Part shown: piece after piece, positions 56,404 to 64,000 of the stretch | How the letters are laid out: each line of letters starts with the position of its first letter | Position numbering within the stretch: position 1 is the first letter of the stretch | Source of the DNA: Allodiplogaster sudhausi | Lineage: Eukaryota > Nematoda > Chromadorea > Rhabditida > Diplogasteridae | Assembly: GCA_945643635.1 (NCBI GenBank) | Contig: CALZFC010000104.1 | Location: forward strand, 30,001 to 94,000 | DNA: 64,000 bases | Reading direction: 5' to 3' | Program-made: the position numbers and the translations under genes | The notes under the pieces: generated by a model | Database searches by the model: none | Told to the model about the DNA's origin: nothing | The model's input: the letters and a program-made list of their open reading frames with translations, nothing else

Positions 56404-56971
56404 CATATATATATATATTCTTTGCCTTAGGAGAATACAGAGAACGGAAAGAAAACCAAGGAAGGATGGGCCCATCGTGACCGCAAGAAAGGGGAGCGAC
56501 TTCCCGAACGCTCAAAGGAATTTATAAAGAAGATTTTCTATGAAGGGTGGCGCTCTAAAGTAAAAATTGACCCTCGCGCGGCAGAACAACGCATGAGAAA
56601 CGCAGTGGATGGCCAAGACAAGCTGTTGTTCGCACCACATGAACTTTTAAATTATCGCCAAATTGCTTCCATCTTCTCACGCCTCGCTCAGCAACAAAAG
56701 AAAGTTAGGAAGAATATTTGATGGTTGCATTGATCAAGCATTTTGCTTACAGAACCCACCAATTCCGATTGAATCTGAAGAAACAGATGCGGTGCTCCAT
56801 GAGCTTTTCTCGCAGGAAGGTGACGAAGAGGAAGAATTCGAAACTGACCCGCAGTTCGACATCACAGCTGAGAATAGAGTAATAGCGCACAGCCAAACCG
56901 AATTCGCCGAAGACGTGGAGAACCCATCGGTAACAACCCATAGAACACATTTTGAAGATGAATTATTCTAA
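55936..56971 (+). CDS. C2H2 zinc-finger protein of unknown function, 5' uncertain
   Basis: Exons 55936-56331, 56431-56703 and 56753-56971 join in phase 0 to at least 295 residues. The frame is open upstream to 55768 but there it runs through the palindrome arm, so the original first exon is probably missing and the first ATG in unique sequence (55936) was taken. N-terminal motif: SSTRRSGGKLSNMIDFW then SIPGRRMRSEE. Next is one C2H2 finger with spacing C-x4-C-x12-H-x5-H (FRCPEEACTSEFL, ARHLLIGKH). The middle has EGWAHRDRKKGERLPE with EFIKKIFYEGWRSK and KIDPRAAEQRMR, a basic helical region likely to bind nucleic acid. The C-terminus is acidic (QEGDEEEEFETDP). Intron 1 contains a (TA)n run. The family is not named here; a transposon-derived origin is possible. 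Confidence 0.7.
56362..56418. repeat. (TA)n microsatellite at spacer edge
   Basis: TA repeats inside intron 1 of the zinc-finger gene end exactly where the right palindrome arm begins. They may mark the breakpoint. Confidence 0.85.
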
Positions 56972-57314
56972 CAAAGCTTCTGATCTGCGATAATCAAACA
57001 TGTTTTTAGTTCGCCACTTGTCAGCTTAAAATTGTATGACTAACGATAAGTGACTGTTGGTACTGAATTTCTATTTCCATACTATATTACTTTTTTTAAA
57101 GTGTATTGGAGAGTGTGGTTAGAACAAGTTTTAAGAAAGAAAGATAAAATGGTTTAATGAGTTATTATATGTGCATTTTAAAGTATATTCAGCACCACTT
57201 CACAAGATCATATATGTACGTATATGACATAGCGTCTGACAGCCCGAACATAAAGATTACTGTTAGAGAATTATCCATCCGTGATGTTTGGCTTTATATA
57301 ATGGATCGCATTGT

Positions 57315-57320
57315 AATAAA
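57315..57320 (+). terminator. AATAAA, possible polyadenylation signal of zinc-finger gene
   Basis: Located about 345 nt after the stop codon and 59 nt before the ATG of the EGF-like gene; the mirrored copy exists in the left arm. Confidence 0.4.
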
Positions 57321-57378
57321 AGCTGTCTTTCAACGGTTATAGTTATCAAGGTTTTCGTGCAAGTTTAGAGTTTTCAAA

Positions 57379-57786
57379 ATGTGCGATTGCCCCCCTAACA
57401 CGACGTGCAAGAGGGTCTCGGAGTTTGAGTTCACCTGCGTTTGCGCTGATGGCTTTTCTGGTGTGATGTGCACTCCAGGTCAGCAGAACAGTTTTTTTTT
57501 CTTAAAATAGTTATACGACATTGGTTACGGCACTGATTGTTTTCTTCCTTCAGTCGAGCATCACGGAATGTCTGTGACACTTTTCGTCATTGTCGCCGTT
57601 CTCGTCATCATCCTCCTCGTCTTCTACTACGTCTATAAGACCTGCAAGGCACAGAAGCGGAGTGTGGGTTACAATAATAATCGTATTACTCCATATTGCT
57701 TATCCTTATTGCTGCTAGTACATATCATTCATATTAATGTCCCAGTTAATCGTTTTCAGGACTCTTTCGAACTCATGCAGGTCTAA
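57379..57786 (+). CDS. Small EGF-like single-pass membrane protein, right copy
   Basis: Exons 57379-57478, 57554-57663 and 57760-57786 give 78 residues in consistent phases 1 and 0. Residues 1-34 hold most of one EGF module: MCDCPPNTTC then TCVCADGFSGVMC, the CxCx5C...CxCx8C pattern. Residues 41-60 are a strong transmembrane helix (VTLFVIVAVLVIILLVFYYV), followed by a basic cytosolic stretch YKTCKAQKRS and tail DSFELMQV. No conventional signal peptide precedes the EGF part, so the helix may act as the anchor, or an upstream exon may exist. The architecture recalls minimal EGF-family membrane ligands or fragments of larger EGF proteins. A polyadenylation signal lies 57 nt downstream. Confidence 0.75.
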
Positions 57787-57842
57787 GAAAAAGTCGAGAT
57801 TCCACGTTTCCTGCTATTTCTTTTGTTATCAAACGTTGATGA

Positions 57843-57848
57843 AATAAA
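57843..57848 (+). terminator. AATAAA polyadenylation signal of EGF-like gene
   Basis: Located 57 nt after the stop codon; mirrored at 54435-54440 on the minus strand in the left arm. Confidence 0.65.
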
Positions 57849-59190
57849 ATTATTACTTGCGGCATTAAAGCTTTCGAAAAAAACAAAATGTTGAATTACT
57901 AACCAGTAAAATAACCTATTTAGACAAAATTTTTGTAAATTCATGAAACCAAACACGGGAAATCTGGAAAATAAACATTTTTTCCACACTCAGTGTGCTG
58001 TGTGGAGCAGAATGATGTATTGGATGAGTAGGAAATATTCGTATTGCACGAAAAGTTGCAAAATGAGAAGCAGTCAGTTTTGACGCGACGGCCATTGGAA
58101 AATCGATACTGTGATTCGTGGGGACACTGTCCAGATGTAAAGGAGATATTTTGTAGAGAATTTTGTCGCGTACAGAATAGTACAATTCACATTCTGTAGT
58201 CTTTGAAATTGTTGAAAATATAGCGATTCGAATAGTTTTAGGTCATTTTCTGTCTATGGTAGAAAAATCGCAAAATGCGTTTTTTTCATGGAAAACGATA
58301 GTCATGGAATTTTGAAATATAGGTTTTATGAAAAGAAAAACGCGCTGAATCGAATGAAGTGGTTCATTTTATGTTACAACAAGAATTTAACCCGTTCTTC
58401 CCGCATCCCTTGAATCGTTCATCTCCGAGGTGCCCCTATTTGAGTCTATTTTTGACAGCTTAGGGGACATCCAGGCTAAACGAAAAGAAGATATGTTATA
58501 CAGTTTTTAACGCTCTACAATTTGAGATATAGCACCCAAAACGTTTTGAGTATAAGGTATTCAACGGTCAAATTGAAATATTTAAAATAATTTTTCGATA
58601 TGAAAATGAAATATTTTTCGAATGACGTCTAAAGGTCGTTTGTTTAGAATTCAATGGGAATGCTAATAAAAAAAAGAAAATTGAAAAACTTTGCTATTAA
58701 AGAAAGTTATGGCGAATTAGACTTTTTCCTTACTTTTGCATGCCTAGACAAGAAAAAATTTTTTATAACAAAATTGATCTACTAATCTTGTTTACAGTGG
58801 GTATGGATACCCCTATTAAAATTTTGGATAACGGAATCGAAAAATTTTGCGCCGGGGCAGGCCCCCATTGAGGGCAGCTTGATCCTTACAGAGAGGCTCT
58901 CTTAAACCGAAGACGAAAAGGGAGCGCGCTACATTTCTGAGTATCAATGCTAGCGCAGCAACCTAGATTTGGACGCATCATACCGAGCCAAAATTTTGAC
59001 AAAGACCAAGACAATGGGGAATCCAGAAGAAAGACTTGCAAAGTACACACAATCAAAAATGTTGTTAACCGGCACTTTCTGTTGAAAACTGATTACACAA
59101 TTAGATTCAGAATCGTAAGGCGAATCTTTACATCATATGAAAATGCGTGATAAGTTCTCATTTATCGATTTCCGGGACTGTATGTACATA

Positions 59191-61785
59191 CAGTGATGTA
59201 CCGCCAAAGTGGCCGATTTGTGCCGCAGCGCGCGCAATGTTCCAAATGGCACGCAAGAAATATCTCGACGTACAGGCAACCAAATAAAGAGATCTATACC
59301 TTTTTCGAATCCTCATTCTCTTCCACACACAGCACACAATGTCTTAAAATGTAAATTTCAACTTTATTTCATAAAATAAATCAAGTCATAAATGCAGTAG
59401 AAAGTGGCATTTGAGTTTACACTACACACTAAAACAACGAAATACACCAAATAAACGACACTTCGGAATCATAAAGCCAAGCAGCATTTTCGAAATGATT
59501 GCTTGTGTTTTGCTTGTTCCGTCGTTGTTTTTCGGGTTTCTTCTGACTACTTAGGATGATTACGTGATATAATAGCCAGTACCACCTAGAATGTTTGGAA
59601 ACATCTCCGGGGAAGTTCTGAACTTGTCGATTTGTTTTTTATATGTCTTGTCGCAACAACCATGCTTGATCCTTCAAGTATGTGAAGTATATTTTATTGC
59701 CATTCTATTGAGCCTTCAAGCATCTGCATCGAAGCCTCTACCTCTCCCTCTTCGCTTCGTGTGCTTGGGAAGCGCGGCGCAACTTCCCGGAGGATTCGCG
59801 CTACTCACGGTATGCTGCGTTTCATTTCATTTCTTGTTGCTTTTTTTCCTTTTACTCCAATTGTTTCCCTTGGTAGCTGCACCTATGCTGACTGAGGGAA
59901 TTGAAGTAAATAACCTTTGTGCTTTCTCAAAAATGAATTGCTGTTTGAATAGATTTGTTTCGCCCAGTGTTGAACAAGGTCGGTGAATGCGCCGTGTTGA
60001 CCGTGTTCAGCTCAATGATGGATGGCTAGGCCCGGCCTCGAATGCCGCCGAGAAAAGCGAACCTGAACGCCGTGGCCGAACTGTTTGCCCCGACAAACTT
60101 CTTGTCAGTCGTCACTTTTTATATTTAAAAATACCTTAAATCAAACTCTCCGAAAGTGCTGAACATTCATTTTCTTGTCGGATTACTGTACGCTGGATAG
60201 TATGGTATATTGCATTACTGTAGTGTTCAAGCTGTATATAGTTTGTTTGCATTTATTTGAAGCTAAATAAGAAAGGTAGAATGCTAACCCTATTGCAACT
60301 TATTCTTTTTGATTGTGTCATTTGAATATCACTTATTAATTTCCTGAGTTATTTCTTAGATTGCTCTTTTTGAAGGATCACCGCCAGTTTGCCGATTGCA
60401 CAGAGGTCGTAGTCGGCCCAGCCAGAAATGTGAAGGTCGCGGCCAGACTCGCCTAGAGTGTACACAAACTACCGTTAGTCCTGACATTTCTTTTTTTAAT
60501 GACTGCACAAGTTATATAAATTATGGGTAATCTTCACAAATTATATCTTCTTGTTGGCATGACATACATCTAGAATTGCTATTAAACCTTTTGATCTAGC
60601 ACAACTCTTGAAAGCGCCTTTGCCTGTTTTTAGTATATTTTTTCTTCAATATCTTATATGAGCTATGCACTGGGAAAAAGAAACATGAAAACCTTCATAT
60701 TTTGGTATTTTGTCAATAGAATGTCTTCTAGACTGAATACTAGACTATTTTTATGGTTGCCCATAACTTATTTCTTCGCTGTCAGGCTGATTCCACTTCG
60801 GAGGACGCTGAAGACTCAGCAACTGCAGCTTGACAAGCGTCATCCTTCCCTACCTCTGCCCATCTCTCCCTCCCAATCTGCCTGCCAATCTCTTCTAAGC
60901 TCCCAACACTCTAGAAATGACTGGTAAATTACTTGTAAGTCCTTTGGTTTTAACTTAAACTGATCCTTAATATATACTCATTGAAGATATTAAACATTCA
61001 CTTTCGACGGTTTACTGTACCATGTGCTTGATTACTGTAGTTGAAACGGAACATACGTTTATTTACTTTTATTTGAAGCTACATAAGAAGGGCAGAATAC
61101 TAGAGAAATTATCACTTATTTTCTATGAATCATTCATTTCAATTACAATCTTCTTAAGTGAGTTCTCTGATTGATTTTTTGAAAGGTCGGCTTCAGTCTT
61201 GGGAAGGAGGTCGTAGTCGGCGCCAGCTAAGGAATCTGAACAGCTGACCGCCTCGCGAACTACCGTTAGTCTTCACATTTTGTATTAAAAAAATCTTCCT
61301 TTATCATAACTCTTCGCAACCGTTTTCCTTGGCCTGATTTTACTTTTTATTCTCTTCAAGATTATATTACAGTACATACGAGTTTATGTTACTTTTACGG
61401 AAATGTGACCAAAACATTCTTTGGTTGCTCTGGTTTTCAGAATTAGCCTAACTTTTTGATTGGTAGAAATTCGAGCCTATTTTTGTGACTGTATGATGAG
61501 ACATGTAGTCCATAGTATTGTTGTTTTTGCTTCTTAAGTGAATTGATAAAGCTTCTAGATTAACAGGTAGGTAAACGGTGTTGAACATAGTGAAAAGGAA
61601 AGAAGTAAAGGAAAAAAAAGCATTATAGAGATAAATCATGATAGGTAGAGAAAACAAAATAGAGGACGAGCCGAGAACTAGTGAACATGAAGCTGGAAGA
61701 ATAAGGAAGAGGAACGAGTTTGGCCTTGGAAGAGAGGCTGATAAGCAGGGGAAGCAGGCGGAGAAATTAACGAGCAAGGCATGAG
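59191..61785. other. No confident gene; direct repeat pair
   Basis: 60155-60490 and 60990-61285 are diverged direct repeats (GGATTACTGTA or GGTTTACTGTA, TTTATTTGAAGCTA, GAGGTCGTAGTCGGC, AACTACCGTTAGTC). Around 59730-60030 there are small exon-like pieces between plausible splice sites (FASCAWEARRNFPEDSRYS) but an early stop follows. No supported gene. Confidence 0.5.
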
Positions 61786-61940
61786 TGTGCAATTCAAAGA
61801 CATTCCCAACTGAAATTCTGTGAAATCTTTCGCGCAAAAGCGAATTACACGACCTGACCCCGAACCCTTGTCACTTGGGCATCACTGTGGGGCGCTAACC
61901 TAGACACTACAGGCCCACGATTTGCTGCTGTCAAAGGCTG
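61786..61940 (-). mobile_element. tRNA-derived SINE copy
   Basis: On the minus strand GTAGTGTCTAGGTTAGCGCC resembles a pol III A box and GGGTTCGGGGTC a B box, as in tRNA genes. A 3' part shared with the other copies follows: TTTTGCGCGAAAGATTTCAC, AGAATTTCAG, GGGAATGTCTT. The cloverleaf is not maintained, so it is a SINE and not a functional tRNA gene. Confidence 0.75.
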
Positions 61941-62059
61941 AACACATGCTCAGAGAACCATGACGTGTGATTTACGCCGTCACTCCATCTGCAGCAAGGC
62001 CAGCACAGCGGACACTCATGCTTACCTTAGATTATCTCCTAACTTGAACTCGTTGTCCA

Positions 62060-62062
62060 GTG

Positions 62063-62095
<33 letters not shown>

Positions 62096-62261
62096 GCTCG
62101 CTCGCTATCGCTCTCTCCCTCTCTGTATCAGTCTCTCGCTCTCACTTACTCACTCTTTCTCTCGCTCTCTCTATCTCTCTCTCTCATTCTGTATGTCTCT
62201 CTGTCTCTCTCTCTCTCTAATTCTGTATGTCTCTCTGTCTCTCTCTCTCTCATTCTGTATG

Positions 62262-62292
<31 letters not shown>

Positions 62293-62320
62293 TCCTCTGC
62301 TGCACCTCTCTCTCCATCTC
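62060..62320. repeat. CT-rich minisatellite with ATTCTGTATG units
   Basis: Units of about 33 bp, TCTCATTCTGTATGTCTCTC plus TGTCTCTCTCTC, repeat three times within (CT)n. The tract is partly duplicated at 62514-62580. Confidence 0.9.
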
Positions 62321-62538
62321 CCTTTATCTTGTGGGCACGACATGATTATGCCCAGGGGTGGCCGGGGGCCGAAAATATCCGGCCCCGGCCCCCCGGGTAG
62401 GCCCCAGCCCCGGCCCCGGCCCCCGAGGTCGGCCCCGGCCCCGGCCCCCATGGTCGGCCGAGGTCGGCCCCGGCCCCCAAGGTAGGCCCGGCCCCGGCTC
62501 GGGCCACCGTGCTCTCATTCTGTATGTCTCTCTGTCTT

Positions 62539-62582
<44 letters not shown>

Positions 62583-62799
62583 TCTGCTGCACCTCTCTCT
62601 CCATCTCCCTTTATCTTGTGGGCACGACATGATTATGCCCAGGGGTGGCCGGGGGCCGAAAATATCCGGCCCCGGCCCCCAGGGTAGGCCCCAGCCCCGG
62701 CCCCGGCCCCCGAGGTCGGCCCCGGCCCCGGCCCCCATGGTCGGCAGAGGTCGGCCCCGGCCCCCAAGGTAGGCCCCGGCCCCGGCTCGGGCCACCGTG
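62249..62799. repeat. ~265-285 bp tandem duplication across the MITE end
   Basis: Two copies (62249-62513 and 62514-62799) run from CTCATTCTGTATG through CCTTTATCTTGTGGGCACGA and the MITE start to GGCTCGGGCCACCGTG. They are nearly identical, so the duplication occurred after the MITE inserted. Confidence 0.9.
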
Positions 62800-63090
62800 G
62801 TAGGCCCCGAAGGCGGCCCCAACCCCAAAGCTAAAAAAATTTCTTTAAAAATTTCGCGTCATGGGAAAAATTTATCCAAAATTGAGAAAATGCGTATGTG
62901 CAATACATATTTCATTATAAATTGGCTCATAATTTGTTCAACTGGGGGTGAAATTCATCTAATTATCCACAGCCCCCAGGGTAGGCCCCGACCCCGGCCC
63001 CCGCTCCCGAGCTCGGCCCCGGCTCCCAGGGTCGGCCCCGGCCCCGGGGGTCGGGGCCGAGCTCGGGAGCGGGGGCCGGGGCCACCCCTG
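62353..63090. mobile_element. GC-rich hAT-like MITE with 8-bp target duplication
   Basis: The ends are CAGGGGTGGCCGGGGGCC on the left (62353, and again at 62640 through the tandem duplication) and GGGGCCGGGGCCACCCCTG on the right. The flanks are ATTATGCC on both sides (62345-62352, 62632-62639 and 63091-63098). The body is mostly GGCCCCGGCCCC(C)-type minisatellite with an AT-rich centre at 62830-62960. The original element is probably 62640-63090 (451 bp). No transposase frame. Confidence 0.88.
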
Positions 63091-63235
63091 ATTATGCCAT
63101 CCAAAGATCTGAAATTCTGTGAAATCTTACACGCAAAAGCTACATCCACGAGTCGACCGACCTCGAACCCTCGTTCACTGCGCAAAACATTGAGACGTTA
63201 ACCCTTCACAATACACGCTCACATTTGCGGGTTGT
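63091..63235 (-). mobile_element. tRNA-derived SINE copy, split by the MITE
   Basis: The minus strand carries a B box GGGTTCGAGGTC and the shared 3' part TTTTGCGTGTAAGATTTCAC, AGAATTTCAG. Its tail continues GGATGGCATAAT up to the MITE and resumes on the far side with CATGTCGTGCCC (about 62344-62332). The intact copy at 63670 has GGATGGCATGTCGTGCCC, which proves the MITE lies inside this SINE. Confidence 0.8.
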
Positions 63236-63374
63236 CATTCTCTATGCCACCCTCTCGTATATCCTTCTGCAAACTTTCAGCCATCAAGTTCTCATTGTCA
63301 ACTCACAATCAGTTGTCTCTAATTCAGCAATTGAAAAAGGAATGGGGCGGATATACTTCTGCCACAGCACAGAC

Positions 63375-63411
63375 AGAGACAGACAGATAGACAGCGAGAG
63401 AGAGAGAGAGC

Positions 63412-63447
<36 letters not shown>

Positions 63448-63505
63448 GATAGAGATAGAGAGAGAGGGAGAGAGAGAGATAGAGAGAGAGAGAGAAAGAG
63501 ACAAA
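63375..63505. repeat. (GA)n microsatellite
   Basis: GACA units pass into long (GA)n with GAT and GGG interruptions. Ser/Leu-rich frames on the minus strand here are composition artefacts. 63236-63374 shows no feature. Confidence 0.92.
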
Positions 63506-63669
63506 GAAAGAGCACTGGAAAATGAATTCAACTAAGAGATAATAGTTCCATTAGCGTGTCTAGATAATCACGGTGGAAATCACTCTCCATTGCGGTGAAC
63601 GCTTTATGGCTGTGGGGGTGTTTCCTATAACACTCGGAAGCAGTTTCAATGAGTAAGTGTTCAGCCATT

Positions 63670-63815
63670 TTGCTAAACGTGACCGTGTAGTGTGTAGGTT
63701 AGAGCCTCATTATGATGTGCATTGTATGAGGGTTCGAGGCCGCCTCGCGGTGGTCACTTTTGCGTGAAAGATTTCACAAAATTTCATCTTGGAATGTCTT
63801 CGGATGGCATGTCGT
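63670..63815 (+). mobile_element. tRNA-derived SINE copy
   Basis: TAGTGTGTAGGTTAGAGCC (A-box-like) and GGGTTCGAGGCC (B box, 63730-63741) are followed by CACTTTTGCGTGAAAGATTT, CACAAAATTTCATCTTGG and GGATGGCATGTCGTGCCC. This is the least interrupted copy. 63816-64000 shows no feature. Confidence 0.78.
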
Positions 63816-64000
63816 GCCCTTTAATATCCTGCTTCCACCGCTCCTCCTCTTTAAATTCTTACCTCTGCTCCTCATCTCATCATCCCAGTCATCCAGCTAT
63901 ATGTTCAGCAGCTTTCTCTCTCTATATTTATTTTGCTTTGTCCTCCCTATCAAGCTTTTTCATTTACTTCTTTCCTTTTCAGTCTGTTCAACACCGCATG

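Larger units (their letters stand above)
52836..59190. repeat. Large palindrome: inverted arms with 554-bp spacer
   Basis: Left arm about 52836-55864 and right arm 56419-59190 are inverse copies. From 55864/56419 out to at least 54497/57786, paired positions always sum to 112283, so there are no net indels over about 1.37 kb. Near-identity, with only a few substitutions noticed, continues to about 53612/58669. Farther out the match is clearly weaker but traceable (AGAGAGCCTCTC, GGGCCTGCCCC, ATTGTGTGTACTTTGCAAG, ATCGATAAATGAGAACTTAT) to GTATGTACAGTCCCG near the ends. The left outer arm carries an extra ~285 bp (52856-53143). The spacer 55865-56418 is single copy. Confidence 0.95.

Noticed and set aside
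59591..59986. 131-residue hydrophobic frame as a membrane protein
   Set aside because: It reads across several good intron boundaries (for example GTATGC...TGGTAG) and has no conserved motif.
62353..63090. GC-rich block as a CpG-island promoter
   Set aside because: Its inverted ends and ATTATGCC duplications identify it as a transposable element with an internal GGCCCC minisatellite.
61800..63790. Functional tRNA genes at the B-box-like sites
   Set aside because: Box sequences are present but no acceptor stem, anticodon arm or terminator forms; the shared 3' tails show these are SINEs.

Overview
The window looks like nematode genomic DNA. Genes are split into small exons of about 50-250 bp separated by short introns ending in TTTCAG, TTGCAG or TTTTAG. 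Two nematode-style seven-transmembrane receptors are present, together with MULE, hAT-type and SINE elements. The species cannot be fixed from sequence alone; a rhabditid or diplogastrid relative would fit. No bacterial features, rRNA or functional tRNA genes were seen.

Layout. (1) 1-8783: about 31 copies of a 230-280 bp tandem unit. Each copy carries a 129-nt, 43-codon, phase-1 symmetric exon candidate followed by a (CT)n-rich intron candidate. A terminal exon candidate follows, and a 603-bp duplication closes the array. (2) 8784-9760: degenerate AT-rich tandem repeat. (3) 9758-14172: scrambled, tandemly amplified exons of the first membrane domain of an ABCC/MRP transporter. They have stop codons, no nucleotide-binding domain, and CT-rich introns. 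(4) 14173-25000: further tandem and inverted repeat arrays with exon-like cores between CT/GA tracts. (5) 25000-36000, ordinary gene territory: a 7TM receptor (+, 27425-29958, with a hAT-like MITE in its sixth intron), a secreted DOMON-domain protein (-, 30458-31918) and an RMD/FAM82-family protein (+, 33979-35504). (6) 36600-39480: a proline-rich protein and a lysine/serine-rich basic protein, both on the minus strand. (7) 39605-45022: a decayed MULE transposon, possibly with captured host fragments. (8) 46483-47885: a Gln/Pro/Tyr-repeat protein gene with two disabling changes. (9) 48836-50597: a second 7TM receptor (-), a paralogue of the first with the same seven-exon structure. (10) 52836-59190: a large palindrome with near-identical inner arms of about 2.25 kb and a 554-bp spacer. 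It carries two head-to-head copies of a tiny EGF-plus-transmembrane protein gene and a C2H2 zinc-finger gene whose 3' half is duplicated in antisense. (11) 61786-63815: tRNA-derived SINE copies, one split by a GC-rich hAT-like MITE with an 8-bp target duplication.

The main theme is duplication. The first 25 kb holds four independent arrays in which a short exon-like block is amplified with pyrimidine-rich flanks. The best candidate for an undescribed system is the 43-codon exon array. Its copies mostly keep frame, splice sites and phase, and its two sequence variants differ largely by synonymous changes. All exon structures were deduced by eye from splice consensus, reading phase and paralogue comparison; no database search or transcript data was available.
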